A stretch of DNA of 64,000 bases, taken from assembly GCA_002495025.1 (NCBI GenBank), contig DADP01000025.1, positions 1 to 64,000 of the forward strand, read 5' to 3'. A program made the translations under genes and the position numbers. The DNA comes from Desulfurococcaceae archaeon UBA285 (GTDB lineage Archaea > Thermoproteota > Thermoprotei_A > Sulfolobales > Desulfurococcaceae). Positions 29,491 through 39,413 of the stretch are shown piece after piece (the first letter of the stretch is position 1; each line of letters begins with the position of its first letter). The notes under the pieces were generated by a model. That model did no database searches, was not told where the DNA came from, and saw only the letters and a list, made by a program, of their open reading frames with translations.

Positions 29491-32400
29491 TTGAATAAAT
29501 CATATACATACATACTACTCTCCATCCTACTACTATCTCTACTAGCTATTAACGGGTTGAATATAGTAACCAATATTATAGAAGCTAGTACAGAAAAAAT
29601 CTATGTAGCGTTTGTCTGGCATTATCACCAGCCATGGTATTACAGTGCAGATGAATCCCACCTCGTACTACCATGGGTTAGAATGCAAAGTGTTGGAAAC
29701 TACTATAAAATGGCTTATATTCTAAGCAAGTATCCAGATGTAAAAGCAACATTTACCTTCTCGGGATCCCTACTAGAGCAAATAATAGACATGGCTGAAA
29801 ACGGGAGAATGGATAAGAGACAGATAATATCGTGGAAAATCGCTAATGGAACAATAACAAAAGACGACGTATTTGAAATGCTTAGAATTCCAGGGGGCTT
29901 CTTCGATGTAAACTGGGCGAGAATAATCAATAGATCTCCTAGATATAGTTCTCTAAGAGACCTAGTACAGAGATTAATAAGTGACTGTGGTAGAACAGCT
30001 AAGACTGAATTAGAGTATAAAGAATGCATTGTAAACGGGTTTACCCAGGGTAATCTACTAGGACAAAACACTATTGATTTAGCAGTATTATTCAACTTAA
30101 TGTGGATTGACCCACAAGTAGCCAGGGAGAAATACCCTGAAATATATAGTATGCAGGAAAAAGCCTATACACAGAGCAATCCTGGATTTACAATAGAAGA
30201 CCTGGTTAAAGTATTAAGAGTACACGAAGACATAGTGAAAAACATTATTCCAATATATAGAGAACTAGCAAGCAAAGGACAAGTCGAAGTCATACCCGTA
30301 CCATACAGCCACCCACTAGCCCCACTAATAGTAGACTTTGGCTTCTCAGACGACCTAGAAGTACACGTAAAATTCAGTATTGAACTCTTCAAGTCAAAAC
30401 TAGGTGTTACACCACACGGTGTATGGCCGGCCGAGCAAGCAGTAAACGAATATGTCGTAAGAGCTTTTAGAAGAGCTGGTATCACCTGGACTATAACAGA
30501 CGAGTCAATACTTGGAGCTACTGGTGTAAACACTAATGACATTGAAAACCTCGGTATACCATGGTATATAGACTTCCCAGAGGGCAGAATATACATTGTA
30601 TTCCGCGATACAGAAGTAAGCAACTTGATTAGTTTTCAATATAGTAACTGGGATCAAGACCAAGCCGTAAACGACCTCGTAGATAAAATACTAGGCATAG
30701 CCAAGGGCGCCAAGGGGCCTAGACTAGTAGTTATAGCACTAGATGGTGAAAACCCATGGGAAAACTACCCTGAATTCGGAGATGTATTCCTCAACAAGCT
30801 ATACTCTAGACTCAGCGAGCTACAAAAACAAGGTGTAATCGAGACTATTACACCGGGAGAATTTATCTCTAGATTCCCGAATGTAGCGAGAGAACTACCA
30901 TTAAATCAATACAAATACCTAGACTTACAGGGTAGAGATATTGCTGATCTACCAGAGAATAGTTATGGAGACGCCTACTCAGACCTACCACGTAAAACAA
31001 TACAGGCTAGACTACCAGAGGGTTCTTGGGGTGGTGGAGAAGTAGCTATTTGGATTGGACATAGACAAGAAAACACTGCCTGGATGTGGCTTGTAAAAAC
31101 AAGAGAAGACGTTTTCAAGAAGCTAGGTGTATCATCATTCAATGAACTCTACGATAAACACCCCGTAATAGCAAAATATATTATGAAGGCAGAAGCAAGC
31201 GATTGGTGGTGGTGGTATGGTGGAGATGGAGGAGGATCGCCAGCAACATTCGACCCATTATTCAAGGCATATTTAGCTAGGGCATATGAACTCGCCGGCC
31301 TCACCCCGCCAGAATACCTATTAGTCTCTGCTTATCCAGATGGAACACCAATAGGTACACTCAACCAGAACGCTCCGAGACTGTTAGATAAACAACTAAC
31401 AGTTGACGGCTCACTGGAAGCTACATGGTCAACACTTGTAAATGAGGGTAAAGCACTACAAGTAGTAGTAGGCGAGAAACTACCAGTAGTCTACGTAGCA
31501 CTTGATTCAAACAACCTCTACTTCGCGTTTAATTTAAAGACAACTACTCTATCAAACACTAAAATAGCAGTTTACTTTGCAACACCAGTTGTTAAAATGA
31601 CACCGTATAATCCAGAATACAATGTATACCCAAGAAACAGTAGAATAGACCTCGGTATACACCTAGCTAGAGAACTATTAATAGATCCAGTAGCTAAAAC
31701 AGCAGTTATCTCGAAGGCCGAGGGAAGAGGAGGATGGATTAAAACCAGAGACGTCAAAGAACTAGCTATTGGAGGAAGTAGTGGAAACTACATAATTGAA
31801 TTATCAACCAGCATTAAAGACCTAGACTTGGCAACCGGCCAACTAGCATTCTTTGCAATAGTATTATATAGCAGTAACGAGCTAGTAGAGTATTCATCTA
31901 GACTTGGACTAGCATACATGCTCTCTATACCAATACCACCACCCGAAACAACTAGTGGAGGAGTATTAATGGATATTGCAGACCCAGAGGGAGACGATGA
32001 TGGTGCAGGCGGCTATGGCTATCCATCAAACCCAGCATTCCAACCAGGAGTATTCGATTTATTGAGGTTTACTATGATAGACCAGGGAGACAAGTTAATG
32101 CTTAGATTTGTATTTAAGAATCTAGGTGGCAATCCATGGGGCGGGCCAAACGGCTGGAGCCTCCAGCAAATACACGTCTATGTAAAGACAACTATGCCAG
32201 CTACGGGCAAGAAAGACACGTTTGGACTTGGAGTAGAAATAGCACATGGATGGCATATGGCTCTACTAGTAGCTCCTGGCTGGGGCACAGACCCGCTACC
32301 ACAAGGCGAGAAAACAGCACTATACTACTATGATAAAGACACGCCATTAGTACAAAACGGCGTGTTAAAGGCCTACGCTGATCAATCCACGAATTCAATA

Positions 32401-32925
32401 ATAGTAGAGGTTTCAAAACAAGTATTATACGATGTTGAAAACGCTGGTAAATGGGTCATAGCAGTACTAGTTACTAGTCATGATGGATACGGTGAGAATA
32501 AAATAAGATCATTTACTATTGGTGGCGGTGAGTGGCAAGTAAACGTGCCAGCGGAATACTCACTTGCCATACTAAACGGTGTACTACCAAAAGTACTAGA
32601 TGTACTCGCCCCCACGAAACAAGACCAGTATAGTATGCTCCGCTCGTTCAACATAGATGAGAAAACACCTGCTCAAATATATGGAGTTGTCTATATGATT
32701 ACAATATACAAACCAGTACTCACACCCGTTATAACAACAACGATTACGTCAACAACAACTATTACAGAAACAATTGAATCGACAAAGACTGTTACAGAGA
32801 CTACGAGTCAACCAGTAACTATAAGAGAAGTTGACACAGCTACATCAATAGGTATTGGAATAGTAATGTTGATAATTGGCTTCTCTACTGGATACCTATT
32901 TGTTAAAAAAGCTAGTAGGAAGTAA
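29491..32925 (+). CDS. Surface-anchored GH57 amylopullulanase
   Basis: 1144 residues. A signal peptide (LLSILLLSLLAINGLNIV) is followed by the GH57 domain with HYHQPWY near residue 44-50, the nucleophile in HGVWPAEQA (Glu315) and the acid in ALDGENPWE (Asp418). A DOMON-like carbohydrate-binding module occurs near residues 830-1060, with the calcium-like DPEGDDDGAGGYGYP. A Thr/Ser-rich stalk and one membrane helix at the end fix it to the cell surface. It should degrade starch, pullulan or glycogen outside the cell. TTG start after AGGTG. No permease genes are nearby. Confidence 0.88.
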   Translation: MNKSYTYILLSILLLSLLAINGLNIVTNIIEASTEKIYVAFVWHYHQPWYYSADESHLVLPWVRMQSVGNYYKMAYILSKYPDVKATFTFSGSLLEQIIDMAENGRMDKRQIISWKIANGTITKDDVFEMLRIPGGFFDVNWARIINRSPRYSSLRDLVQRLISDCGRTAKTELEYKECIVNGFTQGNLLGQNTIDLAVLFNLMWIDPQVAREKYPEIYSMQEKAYTQSNPGFTIEDLVKVLRVHEDIVKNIIPIYRELASKGQVEVIPVPYSHPLAPLIVDFGFSDDLEVHVKFSIELFKSKLGVTPHGVWPAEQAVNEYVVRAFRRAGITWTITDESILGATGVNTNDIENLGIPWYIDFPEGRIYIVFRDTEVSNLISFQYSNWDQDQAVNDLVDKILGIAKGAKGPRLVVIALDGENPWENYPEFGDVFLNKLYSRLSELQKQGVIETITPGEFISRFPNVARELPLNQYKYLDLQGRDIADLPENSYGDAYSDLPRKTIQARLPEGSWGGGEVAIWIGHRQENTAWMWLVKTREDVFKKLGVSSFNELYDKHPVIAKYIMKAEASDWWWWYGGDGGGSPATFDPLFKAYLARAYELAGLTPPEYLLVSAYPDGTPIGTLNQNAPRLLDKQLTVDGSLEATWSTLVNEGKALQVVVGEKLPVVYVALDSNNLYFAFNLKTTTLSNTKIAVYFATPVVKMTPYNPEYNVYPRNSRIDLGIHLARELLIDPVAKTAVISKAEGRGGWIKTRDVKELAIGGSSGNYIIELSTSIKDLDLATGQLAFFAIVLYSSNELVEYSSRLGLAYMLSIPIPPPETTSGGVLMDIADPEGDDDGAGGYGYPSNPAFQPGVFDLLRFTMIDQGDKLMLRFVFKNLGGNPWGGPNGWSLQQIHVYVKTTMPATGKKDTFGLGVEIAHGWHMALLVAPGWGTDPLPQGEKTALYYYDKDTPLVQNGVLKAYADQSTNSIIVEVSKQVLYDVENAGKWVIAVLVTSHDGYGENKIRSFTIGGGEWQVNVPAEYSLAILNGVLPKVLDVLAPTKQDQYSMLRSFNIDEKTPAQIYGVVYMITIYKPVLTPVITTTITSTTTITETIESTKTVTETTSQPVTIREVDTATSIGIGIVMLIIGFSTGYLFVKKASRK

Positions 32926-32983
32926 TAGGTGTTTTTTATCCCTGTTTAATCACATTTAAATAAATGGATTTGAGTGGATTGTA

Positions 32984-34162
32984 ATGGCACGTGTTGAACT
33001 CAGAAATATTGTTAAGAGATTTGGTAAAGTAGTAGCTGTTGACCACGTTAATTTAAAAATAAATGATGGAGAATTCTTTACACTACTAGGTCCAAGCGGC
33101 TGTGGTAAATCTACTACTCTGAGAATAATAGCTGGGTTAGAGTTTCCAGATGAAGGAGATGTTTTAATAGATGATCAAGTGGTTACAAATCTACACCCTA
33201 GAGATAGAGATATTGCAATGGTATTCCAGAACTACGCTTTATACCCACACATGACTGTCTTTGAAAACATAGCATTTCCACTTGAAGCCAGAAGAAAACA
33301 ACTGGGATTAACCAAAGAAGAAATTAAAAAGAGAGTACTTGAAGCAGCTAGATTCCTGGGGATCGAGGAGCTACTAGATAGATATCCAAGCCAGCTGAGC
33401 GGTGGACAACAACAAAGAGTAGCACTAGCACGAGCACTAGTTAGAAAACCAAAAGTATGGCTACTAGACGAGCCCTTAAGTAATCTAGACGCTAAATTAA
33501 GAATATTAATGAGGAGTGAATTGAAGAAGCTACAGAGAACACTCGGTATAACAACAATCTACGTTACCCACGACCAAGTAGAAGCAATGAGTATGAGCGA
33601 CCGTATAGCCATTATGAATAAAGGTAGAGTACTACAAGTAGATACACCAGACAATCTATACAATAAACCACAAGATATATTTGTAGCTACATTTATCGGC
33701 AATCCACCAATGAACCTTATATCCTGCGAGCTAGTAGAAGAACCAGTTGGCTTCGAATACACTGTTCCAAGCGGACTAGAAGGAAGTATTCTAGGAGAAG
33801 GTAGAATTAAATCAAACTACCACATAGTATGCTACGACCTACTCAAAATACCCATTGCACCAAAATACGCTGAGACAATAATAAAAGAAGATACTAGAAC
33901 AGTATTTCTAGGTATAAGACCAGAATACATAGAGCTGAGCAAAGAACCATTCAAAGACCCATACGGTATCTTAAAAGTCAAAGTAGACGTTATAGAAGTA
34001 CTCGGCTCAGAAAACATAGTAAACATTCTAGTAGGAAACGACCTAGTCAAAGTGAGAACACCAGCAACACTAAAACTAGAACCCGGAGAAGAAGTATACT
34101 TGAAACTAGACCTTAGAAAAATCCTGTTATTCAATGCTAAAACAGGGAGACTAATAATATAG
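32984..34162 (+). CDS. MalK/UgpC-type sugar ABC transporter ATPase
   Basis: 392 residues. Walker A GPSGCGKST, Q-loop QNYALYPHMTV, signature LSGGQQQR, Walker B VWLLDEP and a C-terminal regulatory TOBE domain (about 240-392). CUT1-type sugar importers use such ATPases. It is 58 bases after the amylopullulanase gene, which supports a role in alpha-glucan uptake. The permease and binding-protein genes are not in this window, so it may serve transporters encoded elsewhere. ATG start after GAGTGG; a TATA-like tttaaata is at 32955-32962. Confidence 0.92.
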   Translation: MARVELRNIVKRFGKVVAVDHVNLKINDGEFFTLLGPSGCGKSTTLRIIAGLEFPDEGDVLIDDQVVTNLHPRDRDIAMVFQNYALYPHMTVFENIAFPLEARRKQLGLTKEEIKKRVLEAARFLGIEELLDRYPSQLSGGQQQRVALARALVRKPKVWLLDEPLSNLDAKLRILMRSELKKLQRTLGITTIYVTHDQVEAMSMSDRIAIMNKGRVLQVDTPDNLYNKPQDIFVATFIGNPPMNLISCELVEEPVGFEYTVPSGLEGSILGEGRIKSNYHIVCYDLLKIPIAPKYAETIIKEDTRTVFLGIRPEYIELSKEPFKDPYGILKVKVDVIEVLGSENIVNILVGNDLVKVRTPATLKLEPGEEVYLKLDLRKILLFNAKTGRLII

Positions 34163-34353
34163 AGTCTTTTTCAACCCGATTAAAATCCTTTATTTATCTT
34201 GGTTTACGTATTATCTACAATGAATATCTCAATCCATTTTTCCATTTCATTAATTTCACAGTGAATGCTCCCGTTGAAAACCACAGTTTAAACAACTTTA
34301 GACCTATACCTTAAAACACGTCTTAATTGTATATTGAAGTTAGAGTGATAGTG

Positions 34354-35209
34354 ATGACTACCGCTAGGAGCGCTATGACGAAACTCGTGCTTCTCAAAGA
34401 CTTAGATAGCATTATTGATTTCTCAAGGGCTACTAATCAATTCAGTATTATCTTATATCTTGCTGAAAAACAACAACCTGTATCAATAACAGAGCTCTCG
34501 AGAGCTATAGGAGATTCGAGAAAGTCTATTCTAGACTCTCTGCGAAAACTCGAAAGAAAAGGTTTAATTGTTAGAGTAGACCAAGAAGACGATCTATACG
34601 TGGGGTTGAGCGAGCATGGCCGTGAATTTGTTCGTAGACTTATAGAAGTCTTAACACCTGTTAAAACAGCAAGTGATAATATAAGTGATAATATATTAGA
34701 AACACCAGTGAGACTAAATTTGTCGAGAGAACTAGTTTTATCTATAAACCTCTATAAATTGCTTGTCTATGTAGGATTATCTAAGAAAGGATATGCTACA
34801 ATCAGCGAAGCAAGTAAAATCCTTGTTGACGCAGAGAAAACCCTCAATATTCTAATCGAGTCTTTTACACGTTCTCCAACGAGGTTTTTTTAAATTAATT
34901 GAAAAAGAAGGAGAAAAAGTATTAGTACTAGATAAACAGGGATTAGAAGTTTTAAAAAAGATCCCCCACTACCGATTATTCAATGAAAACAGGTTTTACA
35001 AACTACTTGTATATTTAACTGGTACTCCATGGCTTAGCGAAATACAGAGAACTGTAAATACCATTCTAGGAGTTATCATAGCTGTTCTCAGTGTAGGAGT
35101 CTTCTTAGCAGGGTATAAATGGCTTGTTATTCTCGGCTTAATTACTTCTCTACTACTAGTTGTCTTCAATATTACGCTAAGTAAGCTTGGAGTAAGTGCT
35201 CTTGGCTAG
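34354..35209 (+). pseudogene. Membrane-anchored double winged-helix regulator, interrupted at a T7 run
   Basis: The first frame (34354-34893) encodes a MarR/ArsR-like winged helix (SIILYLAEKQQPVSITELSR...) and the start of a second one, then stops at FF-TAA inside seven T (34885-34891). If one T is skipped, translation continues as FKLIEKEGEKVLVLDKQG to 35209. The continuation completes the second winged helix and adds two membrane segments (ILGVIIAVLSVGVFLAGY and WLVILGLITSLLLVVF). The whole would be near 285 residues. It could be a real frameshift, slippage at the run, or a sequence error. Upstream GH57 and MalK genes suggest a sugar regulator. Start could also be GTG 34345. Confidence 0.7.
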
Positions 35210-35521
35210 TTTATTTAGCTTCTCGAAGACACCTAGTAGTTTTTCACCTAGTTTAACAACATCTACTCTCTCATCGACCTCCATTGCTAAAATTTTATCT
35301 TTATTGACTACCACGAGATACCTCTTATTGAGTTTCCTATCGTATAATAGCATATAGGATAAATCCGGTGTTCGAATATACAACTGATCAAAGATATCCA
35401 AGACCTCTCTATCTATATGAGGAGGCCAATATGCAATAACCCCATGGGTAAAACTAGCAATAACTACTTGTTTAACTATTAATCCATCAACAATGACGCT
35501 CAATCCCTCCCAAGCAATCAA
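35177..35521 (-). CDS. Uncharacterised small alpha/beta protein
   Basis: 114 residues from TTG (IAWEGLSVIVDG). An alternating pattern of strands and a C-terminal amphipathic helix (DVVKLGEKLLGVFEKLNKL) recalls roadblock/longin-type folds, but I cannot assign it. No cysteines or membrane segments. Its end overlaps the end of the interrupted regulator by 33 bases on the opposite strand. Confidence 0.55.
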   Translation of the reverse strand: MIAWEGLSVIVDGLIVKQVVIASFTHGVIAYWPPHIDREVLDIFDQLYIRTPDLSYMLLYDRKLNKRYLVVVNKDKILAMEVDERVDVVKLGEKLLGVFEKLNKLAKSTYSKLT

Positions 35522-35604
35522 CTCGCTAACCCCGCTCTTCCCTCCTATACATACATAGCATTAAATTACCTTAAAACCAACATCCCCACACCAACGTGTA
35601 AACC

Positions 35605-35670
35605 CAGTGGATTCGACGGCCCGGCGAAACCCTCATTAACCAGTCAATGTCGACGAGACGCCGAAGAAAA
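35605..35670. other. G+C-rich intergenic island
   Basis: Between the divergent genes at 35521 and 35721 is a stretch near 55 percent G+C in A+T-rich surroundings. It contains CGGCG (about 35632) and CGCCG (about 35660) that could pair around a loop, and TCGAC/GTCGA as an alternative pairing. I find no tRNA, C/D or ACA box pattern. It may be a structured RNA or a regulatory site. Confidence 0.25.
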
Positions 35671-35720
35671 AACCGTGTTTTTTAAGGACAAAGAGGAAAA
35701 AATAGAAAACGAGGTGTATT

Positions 35721-36977
35721 ATGTATCATGGTGTAATCATGAGCGAAATAGTATTCCAGATTAAACTAGGAAAGAGGCCAATACTCCTCTTAATAGCTGC
35801 TATTGTAGGACTAATAGTTGGCATTATTGTAGGCGAACCCGTTAAAAACATTGCCATTCTTGGAGACATCTATGTATCCCTATTGAAGTTTATTGTAGGA
35901 CCACTAGTATTCCTCTGTATTACATGGGCTGTAATGAATATGGGAGATCTTGTCAAGTTAGGCAAGATCTTTATGGGATTCATACCCTACTGGCTTCTCA
36001 TGGGGTTGATTGCATCGGGAACAGCTTACATGATAGGCGTAATGATTAAACCAGGTGAAGGAGTTACACTACCAGGCGGTCAGGCAGTAACTCCTGCAAA
36101 ACTAACAATAGCAGACTACGTAAAGAACATTATTCCATCCAACTTCATAGATATGTTTCTAAATCTTAAAATGCTTCAAATAATCTTCACAGCTATACTA
36201 CTTGGAATAGCTATTGGCTTAATAGGAAGAACTACGCCACAAGTTAAAGACTTCTTAACGAGGTTGATTGAGTCATTACTAGCAGTGGTTTACAAACTAC
36301 TAGACTTCATTCTATGGTACGGTCCAATAGGTGTATTTGCATTAATGGCTAATGTAGCAGCAGTTGTAGGCGTTATTGCCGTTGGAGCTTTTGCCAAGTT
36401 AGTACTAGCTTTCTATGTAAGCGGCTTTCTCGTTCTCCTAGTATTCCAGCCTCTAGTAATGCTACTAGTTGCCAGAGTAAACCCATTAAAGTTCTGGAAG
36501 AAGTTCTATCCAGCAATGATTACAGCGTTCTCTACTGCAAGTAGTAATGCAACACTACCTGTAACAATAGACTGTGCTCTAAGAGCAGGTATCTCGAGAG
36601 ATGTAGCCACAGTACTTCTGCCCGTGGCCGCCACAATAAACATGCAAGGTGCTTGTGCAACCATTACATTGTTTACATTATTTGCTTTCCAGGCGCTTGG
36701 AATACCATTAGGATTTGCCGAGATACTGGGATTAGTAACTCTAGGTTTTCTAGGAGCTACAGCTGCAGCAGGAGTTCCCGGTGGAGCAGCAATAGTAGCA
36801 GTAGCAACAGCAGCTGCACTCGGCATACCCATTGAAGCAGCTGGTTGGATGGTTGGAGTTCACCCAGCTGTAGATCCATTTGAAACAATGTTAAATGTAA
36901 TAGGAGACCCACTAGGCGCTCTCATAGTATCTAAATATGTTACCAAAGACTTCAATGAAGAACTATGGAGGAAATAG
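35721..36977 (+). CDS. Dicarboxylate/amino acid:cation symporter family (GltPh-like) transporter
   Basis: 418 residues with eight helices and two hairpins. Against GltPh, HP1 reads STASSNATLPVT, TM7 NMQGACAT, HP2 AGVPGGAAIV and TM8 VDPFETMLNVIGD. The key side chains have changed: Arg276 is Ala, Asp312 is Gln, Asp390 is His and Arg397, which holds the acidic substrate, is Glu. Asp394, Asn401 and Asp405 remain. Transport of glutamate or aspartate is therefore unlikely, and the sodium site using Asp312 is lost. Start is ATG 35721 after GAGGTG, or ATG 35739. Confidence 0.85.
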   Translation: MYHGVIMSEIVFQIKLGKRPILLLIAAIVGLIVGIIVGEPVKNIAILGDIYVSLLKFIVGPLVFLCITWAVMNMGDLVKLGKIFMGFIPYWLLMGLIASGTAYMIGVMIKPGEGVTLPGGQAVTPAKLTIADYVKNIIPSNFIDMFLNLKMLQIIFTAILLGIAIGLIGRTTPQVKDFLTRLIESLLAVVYKLLDFILWYGPIGVFALMANVAAVVGVIAVGAFAKLVLAFYVSGFLVLLVFQPLVMLLVARVNPLKFWKKFYPAMITAFSTASSNATLPVTIDCALRAGISRDVATVLLPVAATINMQGACATITLFTLFAFQALGIPLGFAEILGLVTLGFLGATAAAGVPGGAAIVAVATAAALGIPIEAAGWMVGVHPAVDPFETMLNVIGDPLGALIVSKYVTKDFNEELWRK

Positions 36978-37062
36978 CCTCTTCTTCCATACTTTTTTCT
37001 CCATAGAATACTCCTTTAAACATTCTTATGTGAAGAAAACACTAATTATGTAAATATAAGGG

Positions 37063-39015
37063 ATGAATATGAGTAGGTCGAGACTACTCAGAGTTTTAAA
37101 GACTCCTGGACTCAACAGCCTACTTGTTTCTCTAGCATCTCTGGTATTAATGATATATGGCGTCATAGTCTACAATCCCATTTTGACTAGGAAAGTCACT
37201 TACGACTACTTCGCCTGGGTGTCAATGCTATTAACTCTACTGGCCACCTACTGGGAGCTTAAGAGATTATGTAGAAAGCCATTCTACTCTACTATTCTAC
37301 TAGTCTTCGCTGGCGGGCTCTTCACGGTTTGGGGTAGGATATTAACTATCTATTTCAACAAGACTATTACCATAGGGTTTTTCCACGGTTTAATAGGCGA
37401 CTACTATACACTTCAGGGTTTTGCAAGCTCTCTACTAGTATTACTAGGCTCTTTCATCGTGCTAGTAGCCACCGCTATACATATAGCACTAGGTGAAGTC
37501 ATAGTGATTAGAGAAAACCCTGCTTTCTACGATGCCATTAATGCTTTACGCTACTTTCTCCACGTATTAATTCATGTATTCGAGAAGCGTCCAGCCCTGA
37601 TAGTCATTGTAGTTGCTTTATTTTCATTTATATTTAGATTTATTCCAGAGCTACACTATTGGCCCTGGCTTATAGGCTGGGATACACCTGAATACGTTGC
37701 TCACTTATTAGACTTCAAGGAAAGACTCAATCTATTTACTAGTTACTACTGGATGGGTGGTTTAAGAAATACTCCACCACTACTACCCATGTTTCTACTA
37801 CCATTCACATATCTCGTAGACGCTTGGTATATATTTAAATTCTATCCTAGTATAGCATACGCAATTCTTGCTTCTCTCTCAGCACTACTAGCAATGGAGA
37901 TATATGGAGAACGAAAGTGGTGGATTGGATTACTCTCTGGTTTATTAACAACAACCTATGTATTAAACCTGAGAATTTCCTGGGACTACCAGAGACAACT
38001 ACTAGGTTCAATTATACTTCTCGCCACTATACTAGTACTTGAAAAATGGAGAGAACCAAAAACGTTTAAACAAGTATTGACTACAATACTTCTTTTAACA
38101 GCGTGTGGTTTAAGCCATGAAGTTACGGGTTTTACAGGCTTTGTAATATCTCTAATACTATTATACTATGGTTTGAAAAACAAGAGTGGACCTACTTCTA
38201 TAGCTGGCTTGATAGGTCTAATTGTAAATACAGTATTAGAAATCTGGTATTGGAGAAAACCCTATAGCTTTGTAAGCACTGTTGGTGTTCTGCCACCGGG
38301 ACTCGTAGCTAGTTATGAAGGAGACCAAGCACTCTCGTACCTAGTAGCGGGTTATGGCCTTATTCTACCATTAGCTTTAATAGCTATGTCTAAGAGTAGA
38401 GCTAGATACACCACTATAGTTACCGTAGCCTTACTAGTAGCTGGTATCTCTCCAATGATAGCACCATTTTCAAGTGTTACAACCTGGTATAGATTTCTAA
38501 TCGGCGCTGCTCCATTAACTACTACACTAGCAACTATAGGATTAATTAGAGCAACTAGTGATTGGAGGGTGTTAGCGGCTTATTTATTAATTGCTTCACT
38601 ACCAGGTCTTTCATTCGCGTATGGTTACAATTGGTTTAATACCTATCATAGATCTCTGAGAGAATTTCCGTCACGGCTAGAGCCATCACCAATCTACATA
38701 GAAGACTACGAGTTCTTTAAAAACAATCGAGACTTAGTAGAAAACACTGTAATAATAGCTGAACCCAACCACGCAAGATATGTCCACCTAGCTATTAGAA
38801 ACCCCGATCCCACAAGGTTTATATGGATTTGGACCCCACTAGACTTAACCAATGAGACAATATGCAGTATTATCGAGAAATCAAGTGTAGAAGTAGTTAT
38901 CATAGTAGGATACCATATTGACACAAATACAACTCGATACCAATGCCTCGAAGAAATAAAACCACTAAGTGAAGGACCACGCTGGATATACGTTGGAGTA
39001 ACCAAGAAACACTAA
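37063..39015 (+). CDS. GT-C-like polytopic membrane protein
   Basis: 650 residues with about twelve to fourteen hydrophobic segments. A loop containing GWDTPEYVAHL precedes FTSYYWMGGLRNTPPLLP, recalling the acidic loop of GT-C glycosyltransferases acting on lipid-linked sugars outside the membrane. The C-terminal 100 residues (PSPIYIEDYEFFKNNRDL... ) form a soluble extracytoplasmic domain. A role in cell-surface glycosylation is inferred. Single gene with its own start at ATG 37063 (second ATG two codons on). Confidence 0.6.
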   Translation: MNMSRSRLLRVLKTPGLNSLLVSLASLVLMIYGVIVYNPILTRKVTYDYFAWVSMLLTLLATYWELKRLCRKPFYSTILLVFAGGLFTVWGRILTIYFNKTITIGFFHGLIGDYYTLQGFASSLLVLLGSFIVLVATAIHIALGEVIVIRENPAFYDAINALRYFLHVLIHVFEKRPALIVIVVALFSFIFRFIPELHYWPWLIGWDTPEYVAHLLDFKERLNLFTSYYWMGGLRNTPPLLPMFLLPFTYLVDAWYIFKFYPSIAYAILASLSALLAMEIYGERKWWIGLLSGLLTTTYVLNLRISWDYQRQLLGSIILLATILVLEKWREPKTFKQVLTTILLLTACGLSHEVTGFTGFVISLILLYYGLKNKSGPTSIAGLIGLIVNTVLEIWYWRKPYSFVSTVGVLPPGLVASYEGDQALSYLVAGYGLILPLALIAMSKSRARYTTIVTVALLVAGISPMIAPFSSVTTWYRFLIGAAPLTTTLATIGLIRATSDWRVLAAYLLIASLPGLSFAYGYNWFNTYHRSLREFPSRLEPSPIYIEDYEFFKNNRDLVENTVIIAEPNHARYVHLAIRNPDPTRFIWIWTPLDLTNETICSIIEKSSVEVVIIVGYHIDTNTTRYQCLEEIKPLSEGPRWIYVGVTKKH

Positions 39016-39036
39016 TTTCCAGCAAGAAGTTTAAAA

Positions 39037-39317
39037 CTATTGTACTCTGAACTCCAACTTCTTGATTTTCAATACGAGACCCACTCCTTCTTCATCGGGT
39101 TCTGGTGCGTCGATATCAGCTAGTACAACAACACTTCTATATCCACCAGCAGTTTTTACAGGTGGTGATATACGTATTGTATCACCATCCATAACCTCTG
39201 TGACCACTACTCTAGCGTGTGGAAAGTCGTCGTGTATTCCCACTCTACTGTTTGATGAGTATACTAGTGAGTATAGGGTAGTAGTATTAATAGTGCTATA
39301 AATATCCTTCTATTCAT
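39037..39317 (-). pseudogene. Frameshifted, truncated secreted thermonuclease-like gene
   Basis: The minus-strand frame 39243-39037 reads VVVTEVMDGDTIRISPPV and later VVVLADIDAPE, the opening of a staphylococcal-nuclease domain, but stops after 68 residues. The open frame runs upstream without an ATG, GTG or TTG. In another frame, an ATG at 39317 begins MNRRIFIALLILLPYTH, a signal peptide. A frameshift near 39280 would join the two. The rest of the nuclease, with the second Arg and Glu of the active site, is missing. TATA-like TTATAAT is at about 39334-39340. Confidence 0.6.
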
Positions 39318-39413
39318 ATAGTACACTTGGTGATTATAATTAATAATACATTGTTGAAGGGATATAAAGACTCATATTTCTTATGGGGCTACAAGAGAAA
39401 ACTATGTTATGTA

